NCBI RefSeq assembly: GCF_030813915.1
Contig: NZ_JAUSUJ010000040.1
Span: 1-35,884, forward strand
Length of the DNA stretch: 35,884 bases
Reading direction: 5' to 3'
From: Rhodoplanes tepidamans
Lineage (GTDB): Bacteria > Pseudomonadota > Alphaproteobacteria > Rhizobiales > Xanthobacteraceae
This document shows positions 15,553 to 23,271 of the stretch, piece by piece (position 1 is the stretch's first letter; every line of letters starts with the position of its first letter). The translations under genes were made by a program, and so were the position numbers. The notes under the pieces are model-generated. The model was not told the DNA's origin. It saw only the letters and a list, made by a program, of their open reading frames with translations, and searched no databases.

Positions 15553-15873
15553 ATGCCCCTGCCCCGCCTCGCGCTGTCGAACCTGCTCGCCATGCCGATG
15601 CTGATCGGCAGCCTCGCCGTCGCCGCGGCCCAGTCGACCACCCCGTCCGGCTCGACCACCACGCCCGACACCCCGGCCAACGCGCCCAAGACCGGCCCGT
15701 CGTCCGGCACGGCGCCCGGCAACGAGGGCTCGACCGGCTGGACCGGCGGAACCGGCGGCGCCTTCACGGGGACCTCGAACCACGCGCCGACGCCAGCTTC
15801 GCCGAACCAGCATCCGGAAACCGTCGAAGGCGTGAACCCGAAACCCGGCACCACGACGACGCCGTCGCGCTGA
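15553..15873 (+). CDS. Small secreted Thr/Pro/Gly-rich protein
   Basis: 106 residues, ATG at 15553 behind GGGAG. The first 26 residues (MPLPRLALSNLLAMPMLIGSLAVAAA) form a signal peptide. The mature part is of very low complexity (Thr, Pro, Ser, Gly, Asn) with no hydrophobic core or cysteine, so it is probably disordered. No family is recognised. It ends 9 bp from the converging histidine kinase gene. Coding status rests on the signal peptide, the Shine-Dalgarno and the clean stop. Confidence 0.5.
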   Translation: MPLPRLALSNLLAMPMLIGSLAVAAAQSTTPSGSTTTPDTPANAPKTGPSSGTAPGNEGSTGWTGGTGGAFTGTSNHAPTPASPNQHPETVEGVNPKPGTTTTPSR

Positions 15874-15882
15874 GGTCCGCAG

Positions 15883-18633
15883 TCACGCGGCGCGCAGGTG
15901 CTGCGCCACCGCGTCGGCCTCTGCGAACGCGGCCTCGAGCTGCCGGCTCAGCTCGGCGGCGCGAGCGGCCGTGATCGCCGCGGATTCGGTCTCGAGTGCC
16001 CGTGCGATCTCGGCGAGCCGACGGAAGCCGAGGGCGCCCGCGGCCCCCTTCAGGGTGTGCGCCTCGATCCCCAGCGTCTCGCGATCGACGCCGGCGGCGA
16101 GCCGGCCCAGCACCTCGAGCCGGCGGCGCGAGTCGTCCAGGAAGCAGGCGAGCGTCTCGGCGAAGCCGTCGTCGCCGATCTCCTCGCGCAGCATGGCCGC
16201 GACGGCGGGATCGTGCACGGGCGGCGCGACGTCGGCGGTGCGGCGCGTCCGGCCGCCGCCGCGGCGCGCCGGGGCGCGCCGGTCGGCGCCTGCGCCAGGC
16301 TCGTCTCCCCCGGTCTCCTCGACCCCGGCGCCCCCGTAGGCGACCGCCTGGACGGCCTGGGCGAGGGTCTCGATCAGCACCGTCTTGCGCACCGGCTTCG
16401 CCATGAAACCGGTCATCCCCGCCTCACGGCAGGCGCGCATGTCGTCCGGGAAGGCGTTGGCGGTCAGCGCCACGATCGGAAGCGTCGCCCAGCGGCCGCC
16501 GCGCGTGCGGATCCGGCGCGTCGCCTCGAGCCCGTCCATGCCGGGCATGCGCACGTCCATCAGGATCACGTCGCACGGGAAGTCGGCCACCGCGGCGAGC
16601 GCCTGCAGCCCGTCCTCGGCGATCCGGATGGTGATCTCGAAGGCCTTCAGCATCCGGGTGACGACGAGCTGGTTGGTGCCGTTGTCCTCGACAAGCAGCA
16701 GCCGGAGCGGACGGCCGAGCCGCCCGAGGGCCGCCGTGAAGGCGGCGTGCGACACCGGCCCGCCGGCGCCGCGCTTGCGCGGTGCGTCGGTGACCGGCAG
16801 CGGCAGCGCGATCGCGAAGGTCGAGCCGCGGCCGAGCTCGGACCGCACCCCGATCTCGCCCCCCATCTGCTCGACCAGCCGCTTGCAGATGGCGAGCCCG
16901 AGCCCGGTTCCGCCGAAGCGCCGGTTGATCGACGAGTCGGCCTGGACATAGTCGGAGAACAGCGTGCCGACACGCTCCGGCGCGATGCCGATGCCGGTAT
17001 CCCGCACCGCCCATTCGAGCGTCGCCGCCTCGCCGCCGCGCACCACGCAGCCGAGGACGAGCTCCACCTCGCCGCCGGCCGGCGTGAACTTCAGCGCGTT
17101 GCCGGCCAGATTGAGCAGCACCTGGCGGATGCGCCCCGGGTCGCCCAGCATCAGGGCCGGCACATCACCGGCGACCGAGAGAAACAGCGCCACGCCCTTG
17201 GTCCGCGCCTGCGGCCCGAGCACCCCCACGACGTCGTCGGCGAGCTCGCGCGGCGAGAAGGAGACCGCCTCGAACTGCACCCGACCGGCCTCGAGCTTGG
17301 AGAGATCGAGGATGTCGTTGAGGATGGCGAGCAGGCTCTCGCCCGACTGGTTGATCGCCTCCAGGGTCCTGCGCTGATCGGCGTCGAGGCTGGTTTCCAG
17401 GAGAGTCGCGGCGAGACCGAGCAGCCCGTTCAGCGGCGTGCGGATCTCGTGGCTCATGATGGCGAAGAACGAGGACTTGGCGCGACACGCCGCCTCGGCG
17501 GCATGCTCCTGCTCGCGCGCCCGCACCGACTCGGCCTCCGCTTCGGCCCGCTGCTGCTGGGCTCGCGCCAGCTCGGTGATGTCCTCGTGGGTCCCGACCC
17601 AGCCGCCGGACGCCCGCATCCGCCGGCTGACGCCGACGATGCGGCCGTTCGCCAGCGTCTCGATCCAGGACGCGTCCTCGGTCGGCGCGACGTCGAGCCG
17701 GCTGTCGGGATCGACGACGCCGGTCGCACGCAGCCCGCGGGCGAAGTCGTCGAACGGCATCCCGGGCTCGATCGTCAGGCCCGGCCCGCCATACATCTCG
17801 ACGAAGCGCCGGTTGCAGACGATCAGGTGCCCGTGCGCATCGCACATCGAGAGGCCCTGGCTCATGCTCTCGAGCGCGTCCTTGAAGAGATGGTTCTGGC
17901 TCGACAGCTCGGCCTGGCTCGCCTCGAGATCGCTGCGGGCGCGGCTCAGGCGGCGGATGCTGGCCGTCATGAACAGCAGCACCGCACCCCCGATCATCGC
18001 GCCGGCGATGCTGATCAGCCACAGCGTCGGCGCCGCGGTGCCGACCAGCGCATGCGACGATTCGAGCTGCTCCTGGATATGGCGATCGAGCAGGGCGTCG
18101 ATGCGATCGATGATGGCGCGCGCGGCCGTCACGACTCCGTAGAGCCGCAGCACGTCGGCGGCACGCTGGTCCTCGGTCGCGTCGCGCCCCTCCCGGCTGG
18201 CGATACGGTCGAGACTGTCCGCGATCGTGTTGGTGTGGTTCCAGAGCGCGATGTGGTCCTGCGCCGGCACGATGCCCGCCGTCGCCGAGATCAGCCGGTC
18301 GAGCGACGAATCGACCAGCAGAAGGCGCTTCATGGCGACGCTCGCGTCGCCCAGGAGCCGGTCGCGCTCCGCCTGGTCGATCCTAGGAAGGCCGCCGGCG
18401 ACGGCTCCGAACACGCCGCTGAAGTCGTCGTCGAGACGGCGGAGAAGGTGATGACGCCGGACATCGGTGTCGATCCCGGTGACCAGCTCCCGGCCGCCGG
18501 CGATCTGATCGGCGTGGTAGGCGGCGGGTCCGACGATCGCGGCGAGCATCAGGACGATCGCCACGGCGAACGGCCCGACGCCCTTGATGCTCGCCCGGAC
18601 CGACTTGCCGGGGGCTGCCTCGACGGCTCTCAT
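15883..18633 (-). CDS. Hybrid sensor histidine kinase (TM-PAS-HisKA-HATPase-REC-HPt)
   Basis: 916 residues from the ATG at 18633; longer frames begin with rare TTG and run into non-coding sequence. Helix 1 (about 19-38) and helix 2 (202-224) bound a helical periplasmic sensor of about 160 residues. A short coiled coil leads to a PAS domain (about 248-357, [22 protein letters not shown]). The kinase core carries the phospho-acceptor H395 ([15 protein letters not shown]), N-box [10 protein letters not shown]1 DTGIGI and G2 GGTGLGLAI. The receiver (about 643-760) has acidic VED, acceptor D693 ([11 protein letters not shown]), LTANA and MAKP. The C-terminal HPt has H859 ([14 protein letters not shown]). 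All phosphorelay residues are present. No separate response regulator is adjacent, so the output partner is elsewhere. Confidence 0.92.
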   Translation of the reverse strand: MRAVEAAPGKSVRASIKGVGPFAVAIVLMLAAIVGPAAYHADQIAGGRELVTGIDTDVRRHHLLRRLDDDFSGVFGAVAGGLPRIDQAERDRLLGDASVAMKRLLLVDSSLDRLISATAGIVPAQDHIALWNHTNTIADSLDRIASREGRDATEDQRAADVLRLYGVVTAARAIIDRIDALLDRHIQEQLESSHALVGTAAPTLWLISIAGAMIGGAVLLFMTASIRRLSRARSDLEASQAELSSQNHLFKDALESMSQGLSMCDAHGHLIVCNRRFVEMYGGPGLTIEPGMPFDDFARGLRATGVVDPDSRLDVAPTEDASWIETLANGRIVGVSRRMRASGGWVGTHEDITELARAQQQRAEAEAESVRAREQEHAAEAACRAKSSFFAIMSHEIRTPLNGLLGLAATLLETSLDADQRRTLEAINQSGESLLAILNDILDLSKLEAGRVQFEAVSFSPRELADDVVGVLGPQARTKGVALFLSVAGDVPALMLGDPGRIRQVLLNLAGNALKFTPAGGEVELVLGCVVRGGEAATLEWAVRDTGIGIAPERVGTLFSDYVQADSSINRRFGGTGLGLAICKRLVEQMGGEIGVRSELGRGSTFAIALPLPVTDAPRKRGAGGPVSHAAFTAALGRLGRPLRLLLVEDNGTNQLVVTRMLKAFEITIRIAEDGLQALAAVADFPCDVILMDVRMPGMDGLEATRRIRTRGGRWATLPIVALTANAFPDDMRACREAGMTGFMAKPVRKTVLIETLAQAVQAVAYGGAGVEETGGDEPGAGADRRAPARRGGGRTRRTADVAPPVHDPAVAAMLREEIGDDGFAETLACFLDDSRRRLEVLGRLAAGVDRETLGIEAHTLKGAAGALGFRRLAEIARALETESAAITAARAAELSRQLEAAFAEADAVAQHLRAA

Positions 18634-18901
18634 CGGCGGGCGCCCGGCGGCGCGGTCGCCGGCCGAGTCCGTGCCGTCTGGCCAGGCCCCGCATAGGACC
18701 GTCCGGCGAAAAGACACTGGATGAGGAGGCGGACCGGGGGCATCATCGTCGCTTCGGGCACGGGCGAAGATCGCCTCGATTTGAAGCAACTGTACTCGCG
18801 TCCGATTAAACGATCTTTACCTCCACCGAGGACTCGCCTTCGTCTTCGGACCGCGCCGACGCCCCTCGAACCGCGCCGCCGCCCCTCGAAAGGACCAGCC
18901 G
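18634..18901. promoter_or_regulatory. Divergent intergenic region
   Basis: An AT-richer core at 18775-18830 separates the kinase gene from the small secreted protein gene. A weak plus-strand pair TTGAAG (18782) and GATTAA (18805), 17 bp apart, is the only promoter-like arrangement seen. The region ends with a tandem 20-bp duplication (separate entry). Confidence 0.3.
18851..18890. repeat. Tandem 20-bp duplication ahead of a small secreted protein gene
   Basis: 18851-18870 and 18871-18890 are identical except for one base (A versus C at the tenth position). The copies end 11 bp before the ATG at 18902, placing them in the leader of that transcript. Confidence 0.85.
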
Positions 18902-19282
18902 ATGACGAGAAGCCACCCGAGCAGGACTGCGAGCAGGGCGACGACGTCGGCGCGGCGGGTCGGGCTCCGCACCTTCGCGGCCGCTGGCACGGCTGCGGCC
19001 CTGATGCTGGCGGCCGCCGCCCCGGTCGCCGCCGACGAATCGCACGATCGCCGCGCACGGCCCCGCGTGCTCGCCGGTCCGATCGTCGGCGGGCTCGCGG
19101 CGAACAACGGCTATTACGCCTATGGTCCCTATGCGGCGCCCGGACCGGCCGCCTGGGGCCCGCTGCCGTGGAGCAGCCTCTACGGACCGGCGGTGCCGCC
19201 GGCGCCGGGCTGCTTCCTCCAGCGCCAGCGGGTGTGGACCGAGTACGGATGGCGATGGCGGACGGCGCCGATCTGCTATTAA
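18902..19282 (+). CDS. Small secreted Tyr/Pro-rich protein
   Basis: 126 residues, ATG at 18902 with AAAGGA nine bases ahead. The N-terminus is long and basic (about 20 residues with Arg/Ser/Thr), then a hydrophobic run FAAAGTAAALMLAAAAPVAA that ends in a good signal peptidase site near residue 44. The mature part is Gly/Tyr/Pro/Ala-rich, with two cysteines framing the C-terminal motif CFLQRQRVWTEYGWRWRTAPIC. That ending, with an aromatic-rich loop between two Cys, recurs in small orphan periplasmic proteins of Hyphomicrobiales. No function is known to me. The gene 189 bp downstream is of the same general type. Confidence 0.65.
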   Translation: MTRSHPSRTASRATTSARRVGLRTFAAAGTAAALMLAAAAPVAADESHDRRARPRVLAGPIVGGLAANNGYYAYGPYAAPGPAAWGPLPWSSLYGPAVPPAPGCFLQRQRVWTEYGWRWRTAPICY

Positions 19283-19470
19283 CGATTGTTCATCACGCTC
19301 AACGCTTTAGCGGGGCGGGCTGAGACGACGCCCTACTAACGACAAATTGGACCGGTTTATCGAAGCTACGCCGTCAGCCGCACGGGGCTGATCGTCGGCG
19401 CCCCGGACCCCCGTCCCGACTGCGCATGTCCGGGCGCGCGGCCCATCCATCGGAGCCTCACGAGGGGACC

Positions 19471-19863
19471 ATGATCCGAACCCTGACTGCTGTCGCGGCG
19501 GCGGCACTGGCCGCCACACTGCTGCTGCCGGCGAGCGACGCCAATGCCCAGTACTACTATCGCCGGGGCCCCAGCGGTGGCGCCGTGGCAGCCGGCGTGC
19601 TCGGCGGCCTGGCGGCCGGCGCCATCATCGGCGGCGCCATCGCGAGCTCCCGCCCGGCCTATGGCGAGCCGGTCTATGTGGCCCCGCCGCCGCCCCCGCC
19701 GCCGTATGCGGGCTACGCGCCGGTAGCCGGCTGGGCGCCGTATCCGGCCTATGCGGGCGCCGTGCCGGTCGGCTGCCCGGGCGGCTACTGGGCGCGCCGG
19801 CCGATCTACGGGCCGTACGGCGAGTTCGTCGGCTACTCGCGGCCGCGCTACTTCTGCCCCTGA
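19471..19863 (+). CDS. Small secreted glycine-zipper/Tyr-Pro-rich protein
   Basis: 130 residues, ATG at 19471 behind CGAGGGG. The signal peptide (MIRTLTAVAAAALAATLLLPASDANA) is followed by QYYYRR and a Gly-Ala zipper (AVAAGVLGGLAAGAIIGGAIA) able to form a membrane-associated hairpin. Then comes a poly-Pro run (seven or more prolines) and a Tyr/Pro/Gly-rich tail with two cysteines (GCPGGYW and YFCP). The layout is typical of short alphaproteobacterial envelope proteins with glycine-zipper domains; the role is unknown. A bidirectional-looking terminator region follows the stop. Confidence 0.7.
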   Translation: MIRTLTAVAAAALAATLLLPASDANAQYYYRRGPSGGAVAAGVLGGLAAGAIIGGAIASSRPAYGEPVYVAPPPPPPPYAGYAPVAGWAPYPAYAGAVPVGCPGGYWARRPIYGPYGEFVGYSRPRYFCP

Positions 19864-19903
19864 TCGGCGCGACCTCGCCGATCACGACGCATCATGACGC
19901 TTC

Positions 19904-19937
19904 GACGGCCGGCCCTGCGCCGGCCGTCTCGTTTTGT
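19904..19937. terminator. Intrinsic terminator between converging genes
   Basis: The stem GACGGCCGGC/GCCGGCCGTC with a 5-nt loop is followed by TCGTTTTGT, a classic rho-independent terminator for the plus strand. A second dyad, TGATCGGCG/CGCCGATCA (19861-19884), overlaps the upstream stop codon. Together they could also stop the converging mltB transcript. Confidence 0.8.
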
Positions 19938-19948
19938 AGAGCCGCCGC

Positions 19949-21205
19949 TCAGCGGCCCGCGCGGGCCTGCATGTGGTCCAGCACCGACGCGTCCGGCCAG
20001 CAGTCGAGCGGCAGGCCGTTCTGCTTCTCGTAGGCGCCGAGCGCGAGGCGGGTGCGCATCCCCGCCTTGCCGTCGATCTTGTCGCGGTAGAGGCCGAGCG
20101 CGGCGAGATGCTTCTGCATCTGCTCGAGGTCGGCGGTGCGGAGCTGGACGACCTTGTCCCACGCCCGCACGAACGGTCCGCCGCCGGCGATCCGGTCCGA
20201 GACGTTGCCGACGAACAGCACGTACAGGTCGGAGAAATTGTAGTCCTTGATCACGTAATAGTTCTTCAGGATCAGGAAGGACGGCCCGTGGGTGCCGGCC
20301 GGCTGCAGCAACGACGCCGGCTCGTCCAGATCGGCCGCGCCCGGGCGCCGGCCGCCCGCCGGCACATAGCCGGCGGCCAGCCACGCGCGCAGCGGCTTGA
20401 CGTTGTCCGGATCGGCGATCGTGCAGTCGAAGCCGCGGGCAGGCGGCGTCACCTCGTAGGCCCAGTGCTTGCCGCGCTGCCAGCCCTTGGCGTGGAGCTG
20501 CTGGGCCGCCGAGGCGAGCGCGTCCGGCACGGAGCGGAAGATGTCGTAGCGGCCATCACCGTCGAAATCGATGCCGTGCTTGTAGAGCTCCGACGGCAGG
20601 AACTGGGTGAGCCCCATGGCGCCGCCCCACGACGCCCGCATGTCGGCGCGCGGGGTGCCGTCCTGCAGCATCTTCATGGCGTATAGGAGCTCGGTGCGGA
20701 ACATGTCCTTGCGGCGGCCGTAGAAGCCCTGCGTCGCCAGCACCCGCAGGGCGTCGTGCGGCAGCTTGTAGGAGCCGAACGCGGTCTCGCGGCCCCAGAT
20801 CGCCAGCACCACCGAGGCCGGCACGCCGAACCGCTCCTCGATGCCCTTCAGGGTCTGGCGATGCTGCTCGTAGAGCTTGCGGCCCGTGGCGGCGAGACTG
20901 GCGAGGTTCTTATCGCGCAGATACTCGGCCGGCGTCTGGACGAATTCGGCCTGGCCGCGCGGCGGCGCCTGGGCACGGCCCGGGATCACGAGGTCGGGCA
21001 GCGACAGGTCGGGCTCGAGCCCGCGGATCGCCTGGTCGAAGGTGGCGCGGGAGACGCCGAGCGCCTGGGCCTCCGGCCACAGCGACTGCAGCCACTGCTG
21101 GAAGGCAGGATCGGGCGCGGCGGCGAGCGGTGCGGGGGCGAGGGCGAACATCGCCAGGGTGGCGAGGGCCACGACGGCGCGTCGGCCGGCGGACAGGAGG
21201 GTCAT
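19949..21205 (-). CDS. mltB: Lytic murein transglycosylase, MltB type
   Basis: 418 residues; the start at 21205 is preceded on the minus strand by GGAG and opens a signal peptide ending APLAAA (about residue 30). The longer frame upstream runs through repeat A and is not coding. The SLT_2 domain (about 34-330) has the catalytic glutamate in AIWGRETAFG (E140), the family motif GGAMGLTQFLPSEL, and DFDGDGRYDIFRSVPDALASAA. A peptidoglycan-binding domain of the PGBD type (about 355-415) contains LAALGLYRDKIDGKAGMRTRLALGAYEKQNGLP. It cleaves the MurNAc-GlcNAc bond forming 1,6-anhydro ends, in the periplasm. No lipobox Cys is seen, so it is probably soluble like SltB. A terminator separates it from the converging gene. 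Confidence 0.9.
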   Translation of the reverse strand: MTLLSAGRRAVVALATLAMFALAPAPLAAAPDPAFQQWLQSLWPEAQALGVSRATFDQAIRGLEPDLSLPDLVIPGRAQAPPRGQAEFVQTPAEYLRDKNLASLAATGRKLYEQHRQTLKGIEERFGVPASVVLAIWGRETAFGSYKLPHDALRVLATQGFYGRRKDMFRTELLYAMKMLQDGTPRADMRASWGGAMGLTQFLPSELYKHGIDFDGDGRYDIFRSVPDALASAAQQLHAKGWQRGKHWAYEVTPPARGFDCTIADPDNVKPLRAWLAAGYVPAGGRRPGAADLDEPASLLQPAGTHGPSFLILKNYYVIKDYNFSDLYVLFVGNVSDRIAGGGPFVRAWDKVVQLRTADLEQMQKHLAALGLYRDKIDGKAGMRTRLALGAYEKQNGLPLDCWPDASVLDHMQARAGR

Positions 21206-21230
21206 CCAGGCGTCTCCGAGAACGTTCCGC

Positions 21231-21279
21231 GAAACAAGACGAATCGGAAACGGAGAGAGGCCGGTAAACAGGGCGTTAA
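21231..21279. repeat. Repeat copy A
   Basis: First of three related blocks. It contains GACGAATCGGAAACG, a variable middle, then GGCCGGTAAA and, 7 bp later, TTAA (21265-21279). It lies 26 bp ahead of the mltB start on the minus strand. Confidence 0.75.
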
Positions 21280-21359
21280 TGCGGACGCCGGCACATGGCC
21301 GGCGTCCCTGCGCGGATTTTTCGCGCCGGAGGGGCACTGCGGCCCGCCCCGGCTCGACC

Positions 21360-21701
21360 TCAGGTCAGCGGTTCACCGCGTCGCTCCTTGATCATCGTGA
21401 CGGTGACGACGATGTCGATCGCCCAGGCGATCACCAGGAGCGACAGCGCCGCCGGCAGCGAGTACTTGCTGGCGAGCCAGCCGACCACCAGAGGGCCGAA
21501 GCCGCCGACGCCGCGGCCGAAGTTGAACAGGATGTTCTGGGCGGTGGCGCGCGCCTGGGTCGGATAGCTCTCCGAGATCAGCGCTCCGTAGCCGCCGATC
21601 ATGCCGGAGAGCGTGATGCCCGAGGCGAAGCCGGCGAACAGCAGCACGGTCGGATCGGTGACCTGCGGATAGATGAACGCCGTCGCGAGCGCGCTGGCCT
21701 G
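21360..21701 (-). pseudogene. 3' remnant of an MFS transporter
   Basis: The last 113 residues of a major facilitator protein are readable: FIYPQVTDPTVLLFAGFASG, then GALISESYPTQARATAQN, FNFGRGVGGFGPLVVG and two hydrophobic helices ending IKERRGEPLT. This corresponds to roughly the last four of twelve membrane segments of the aromatic-acid/metabolite transporter type ('ESYPT...RATAQ...N-GR'). Upstream of about 21701 the frame stays open but its content changes abruptly to unrelated Ser/Arg/Cys-rich sequence with no membrane helices, and there is no credible start, so the gene has lost its first two-thirds. Repeats lie on both sides. A nonfunctional relic is the simplest reading. Confidence 0.7.
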
Positions 21702-21901
21702 GAACTGATCGCCGCCTCGCTGCGAGCCGCCGGCACCGACCGCCGGCGGAACCGGGTCGCCGCAGGACCGGACATCCGACGAGCAATGCATCGCCGGATC
21801 GGTCGCCTGCGGGCGATGCGAACTCGCGTCCGTCCTTCGTTTCCGAAATCGCGAACACCGACCAGAGAACACCGCAATCCATAAGCAAAAGAACAATCCA
21901 G

Positions 21902-21950
21902 GAAACAAGACGAATCGGAAACGAACCCTGGACGGTAAACAAAACATTGA
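21902..21950. repeat. Repeat copy B
   Basis: Same order as copy A: GACGAATCGGAAACG, a variable 9-12 bp, GGACGGTAAA, 7 bp, TTGA. It also shares GAGATCACG with the region behind copy C. Confidence 0.75.
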
Positions 21951-22014
21951 GATCACGAAGACCCGAGAACACGAGACTTCTGGCGGATGGATCAGATGTT
22001 CTCGCTCCGATCTC

Positions 22015-22060
22015 GAAACACGAATCGGAAACGGACCGTGGCCGGTTAAAATACTCCTAA
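22015..22060. repeat. Repeat copy C
   Basis: Lacks three bases of the others near its left end but keeps CGAATCGGAAACGGA, GGCCGGTTAA and, 7 bp later, CTAA. GAGATCACG follows at 22068-22076 as behind copy B. Confidence 0.7.
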
Positions 22061-22199
22061 CACGATCGAGATCACGGGCACGCCCTTCGGGGGCGCCGTC
22101 GACGCCATGGCCAGCTTTGTCACATTCAGAAAAAATCCAGCGGCGGCGCAAGAGGAGGTTGTATAAACCCGGCGGTCAAGAAACTCGCGGGTTCGCGTC

Positions 22200-23261
22200 A
22201 TGAACAACGGCGGAACGGCGCTGGTGTGCGGCGCCGGCGGCTTCATCGGCGGGCATCTGGCTCGCCGGCTGAAGCAGGACGGATGGAGCGTGCACGGGGT
22301 CGACATCGCATCGCCCGCCTGGGGCGCGCTCCCCATCGACACCTTCACGATCGGGGATCTCCGCGATCCCGCCGTCTGCCGGTCGGTGATCGACCGCCGC
22401 TTCGACGAGGTCTATCAGCTCGCCGCCGACATGGGCGGCGCCGGCTACATCTTCACCGGCGACAACGACGCGGCGATCATGCGCAACTCGGCGCTGATCA
22501 ATCTGAACGTGCTGGAGGCCTGCCGGCTGGCCGGCTGCGAGCGCGTGTTCTTCTCCTCCTCGGCCTGCGTGTATCCGCGCCACCACCAGCACGACGCGGA
22601 CAGCGCCGACTGCGTCGAGGCGAGCGCCTATCCGGCCGATCCCGACAGCGAGTACGGCTGGGAGAAGCTGTTCTGCGAGCGGCTCTACCTCGCGTTCAAC
22701 CGCAATCACGGCATGCGCAACCGCATCGCCCGCTTCCACAACGTTTTCGGTCCGTACGGAGCGTGGACCGACGGCCGCGAGAAGGTGCCGGCGGCGATCT
22801 GCCGAAAGGTCGCCGAGGCCCGCGACGGCGGCGAGATCGAGGTGTGGGGCGACGGCGAGCAGCTGCGCTCGTTCCTCTACGTGGACGAATGCGTCGAGGG
22901 GATGCTGCGCCTGATGCGGACACCCGATTTCGAAGGCCCGGTCAACATCGGTTCCGACCGCCCGGTCACCATCAACCGGCTGGTCGACATGGTGTGCGAG
23001 ATCGCCGGCAAGCGGCTGACGCGGCGGCACGTGCCGGGGCCGACCGGCGTGCGGGCCCGCAATTCCGACAACACGCTGATCCGCGAGCGGCTCGGCTGGG
23101 CCCCGTCGCAGCCGCTGCAGACCGGCCTCGCCGCGACCTATGAGTGGATCGCCGCGCAGGTCGAGGCGGTGCGGGCGGACGCCGCGCCGGCCGCGCCGGC
23201 GTCGACCATGCTGGCGGCCGGGAAAGCGCAGAGCGCAGCGGCTCCGGTCGCGGCGGTCTGA
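22200..23261 (+). CDS. NAD-dependent epimerase, GDP-mannose 3,5-epimerase-like (extended SDR)
   Basis: 353 residues, ATG at 22200 with a poor Shine-Dalgarno (in-frame TAA at 22164 excludes longer forms). The Rossmann motif CGAGGFIGGHL (10-20) and catalytic YGWEK (about 150) are present. The stretches AADMGGAGYIF, SSSACVYP, RFHNVFGPYGAWTDGREKVPAAICRK, EVWGDGEQLRSFLYVDECVEGMLRL, NIGSDRPVTINRLVDMV and GVRARNSDNTLIRERLGWAP follow plant GDP-mannose 3,5-epimerase closely. That enzyme converts GDP-D-mannose to GDP-L-galactose/L-gulose. The last 30 residues are an Ala-rich extension. The next gene (10 bp downstream) is a glycosyltransferase that could use its product. Other GDP-hexose epimerases of the family cannot be excluded. 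Confidence 0.85.
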   Translation: MNNGGTALVCGAGGFIGGHLARRLKQDGWSVHGVDIASPAWGALPIDTFTIGDLRDPAVCRSVIDRRFDEVYQLAADMGGAGYIFTGDNDAAIMRNSALINLNVLEACRLAGCERVFFSSSACVYPRHHQHDADSADCVEASAYPADPDSEYGWEKLFCERLYLAFNRNHGMRNRIARFHNVFGPYGAWTDGREKVPAAICRKVAEARDGGEIEVWGDGEQLRSFLYVDECVEGMLRLMRTPDFEGPVNIGSDRPVTINRLVDMVCEIAGKRLTRRHVPGPTGVRARNSDNTLIRERLGWAPSQPLQTGLAATYEWIAAQVEAVRADAAPAAPASTMLAAGKAQSAAAPVAAV

Positions 23262-23271
23262 CGGACGCTCC

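Larger units (their letters stand above)
21702..22199. other. Gene-poor, AT-richer interval with repeats
   Basis: This is the longest stretch without a gene. It contains a hairpin CCGCCGG/CCGGCGG (21727-21749) next to the breakpoint of the transporter remnant and an 18-bp echo of the remnant at 21795-21812. It also contains repeat copies B and C, and an inverted copy of TCGGAAACG at 21838-21846. TATAAA (22162-22167), 32 bp ahead of the epimerase start, is a plausible -10. I see no RNA gene and no second open gene. Confidence 0.6.

Noticed and set aside
15898-18696. 932-codon open frame on the plus strand opposite the histidine kinase
   Set aside because: Antisense of a gene with complete kinase, receiver and HPt motifs; composition is Arg/His/Gly-rich without any domain, as expected from GC-rich third positions.
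21360-22151. 263-codon open frame as a complete gene
   Set aside because: Only the last 113 codons resemble a protein family; the rest passes through repeats B and C and has no membrane segments expected of an MFS protein.
22152-22203. Strong GAGGAGG 42 bp ahead of the epimerase, suggesting a leader peptide
   Set aside because: The only start codon nearby (TTG at 22159) abuts it with no spacing, and the epimerase frame is closed by TAA at 22164, so neither reading is credible.
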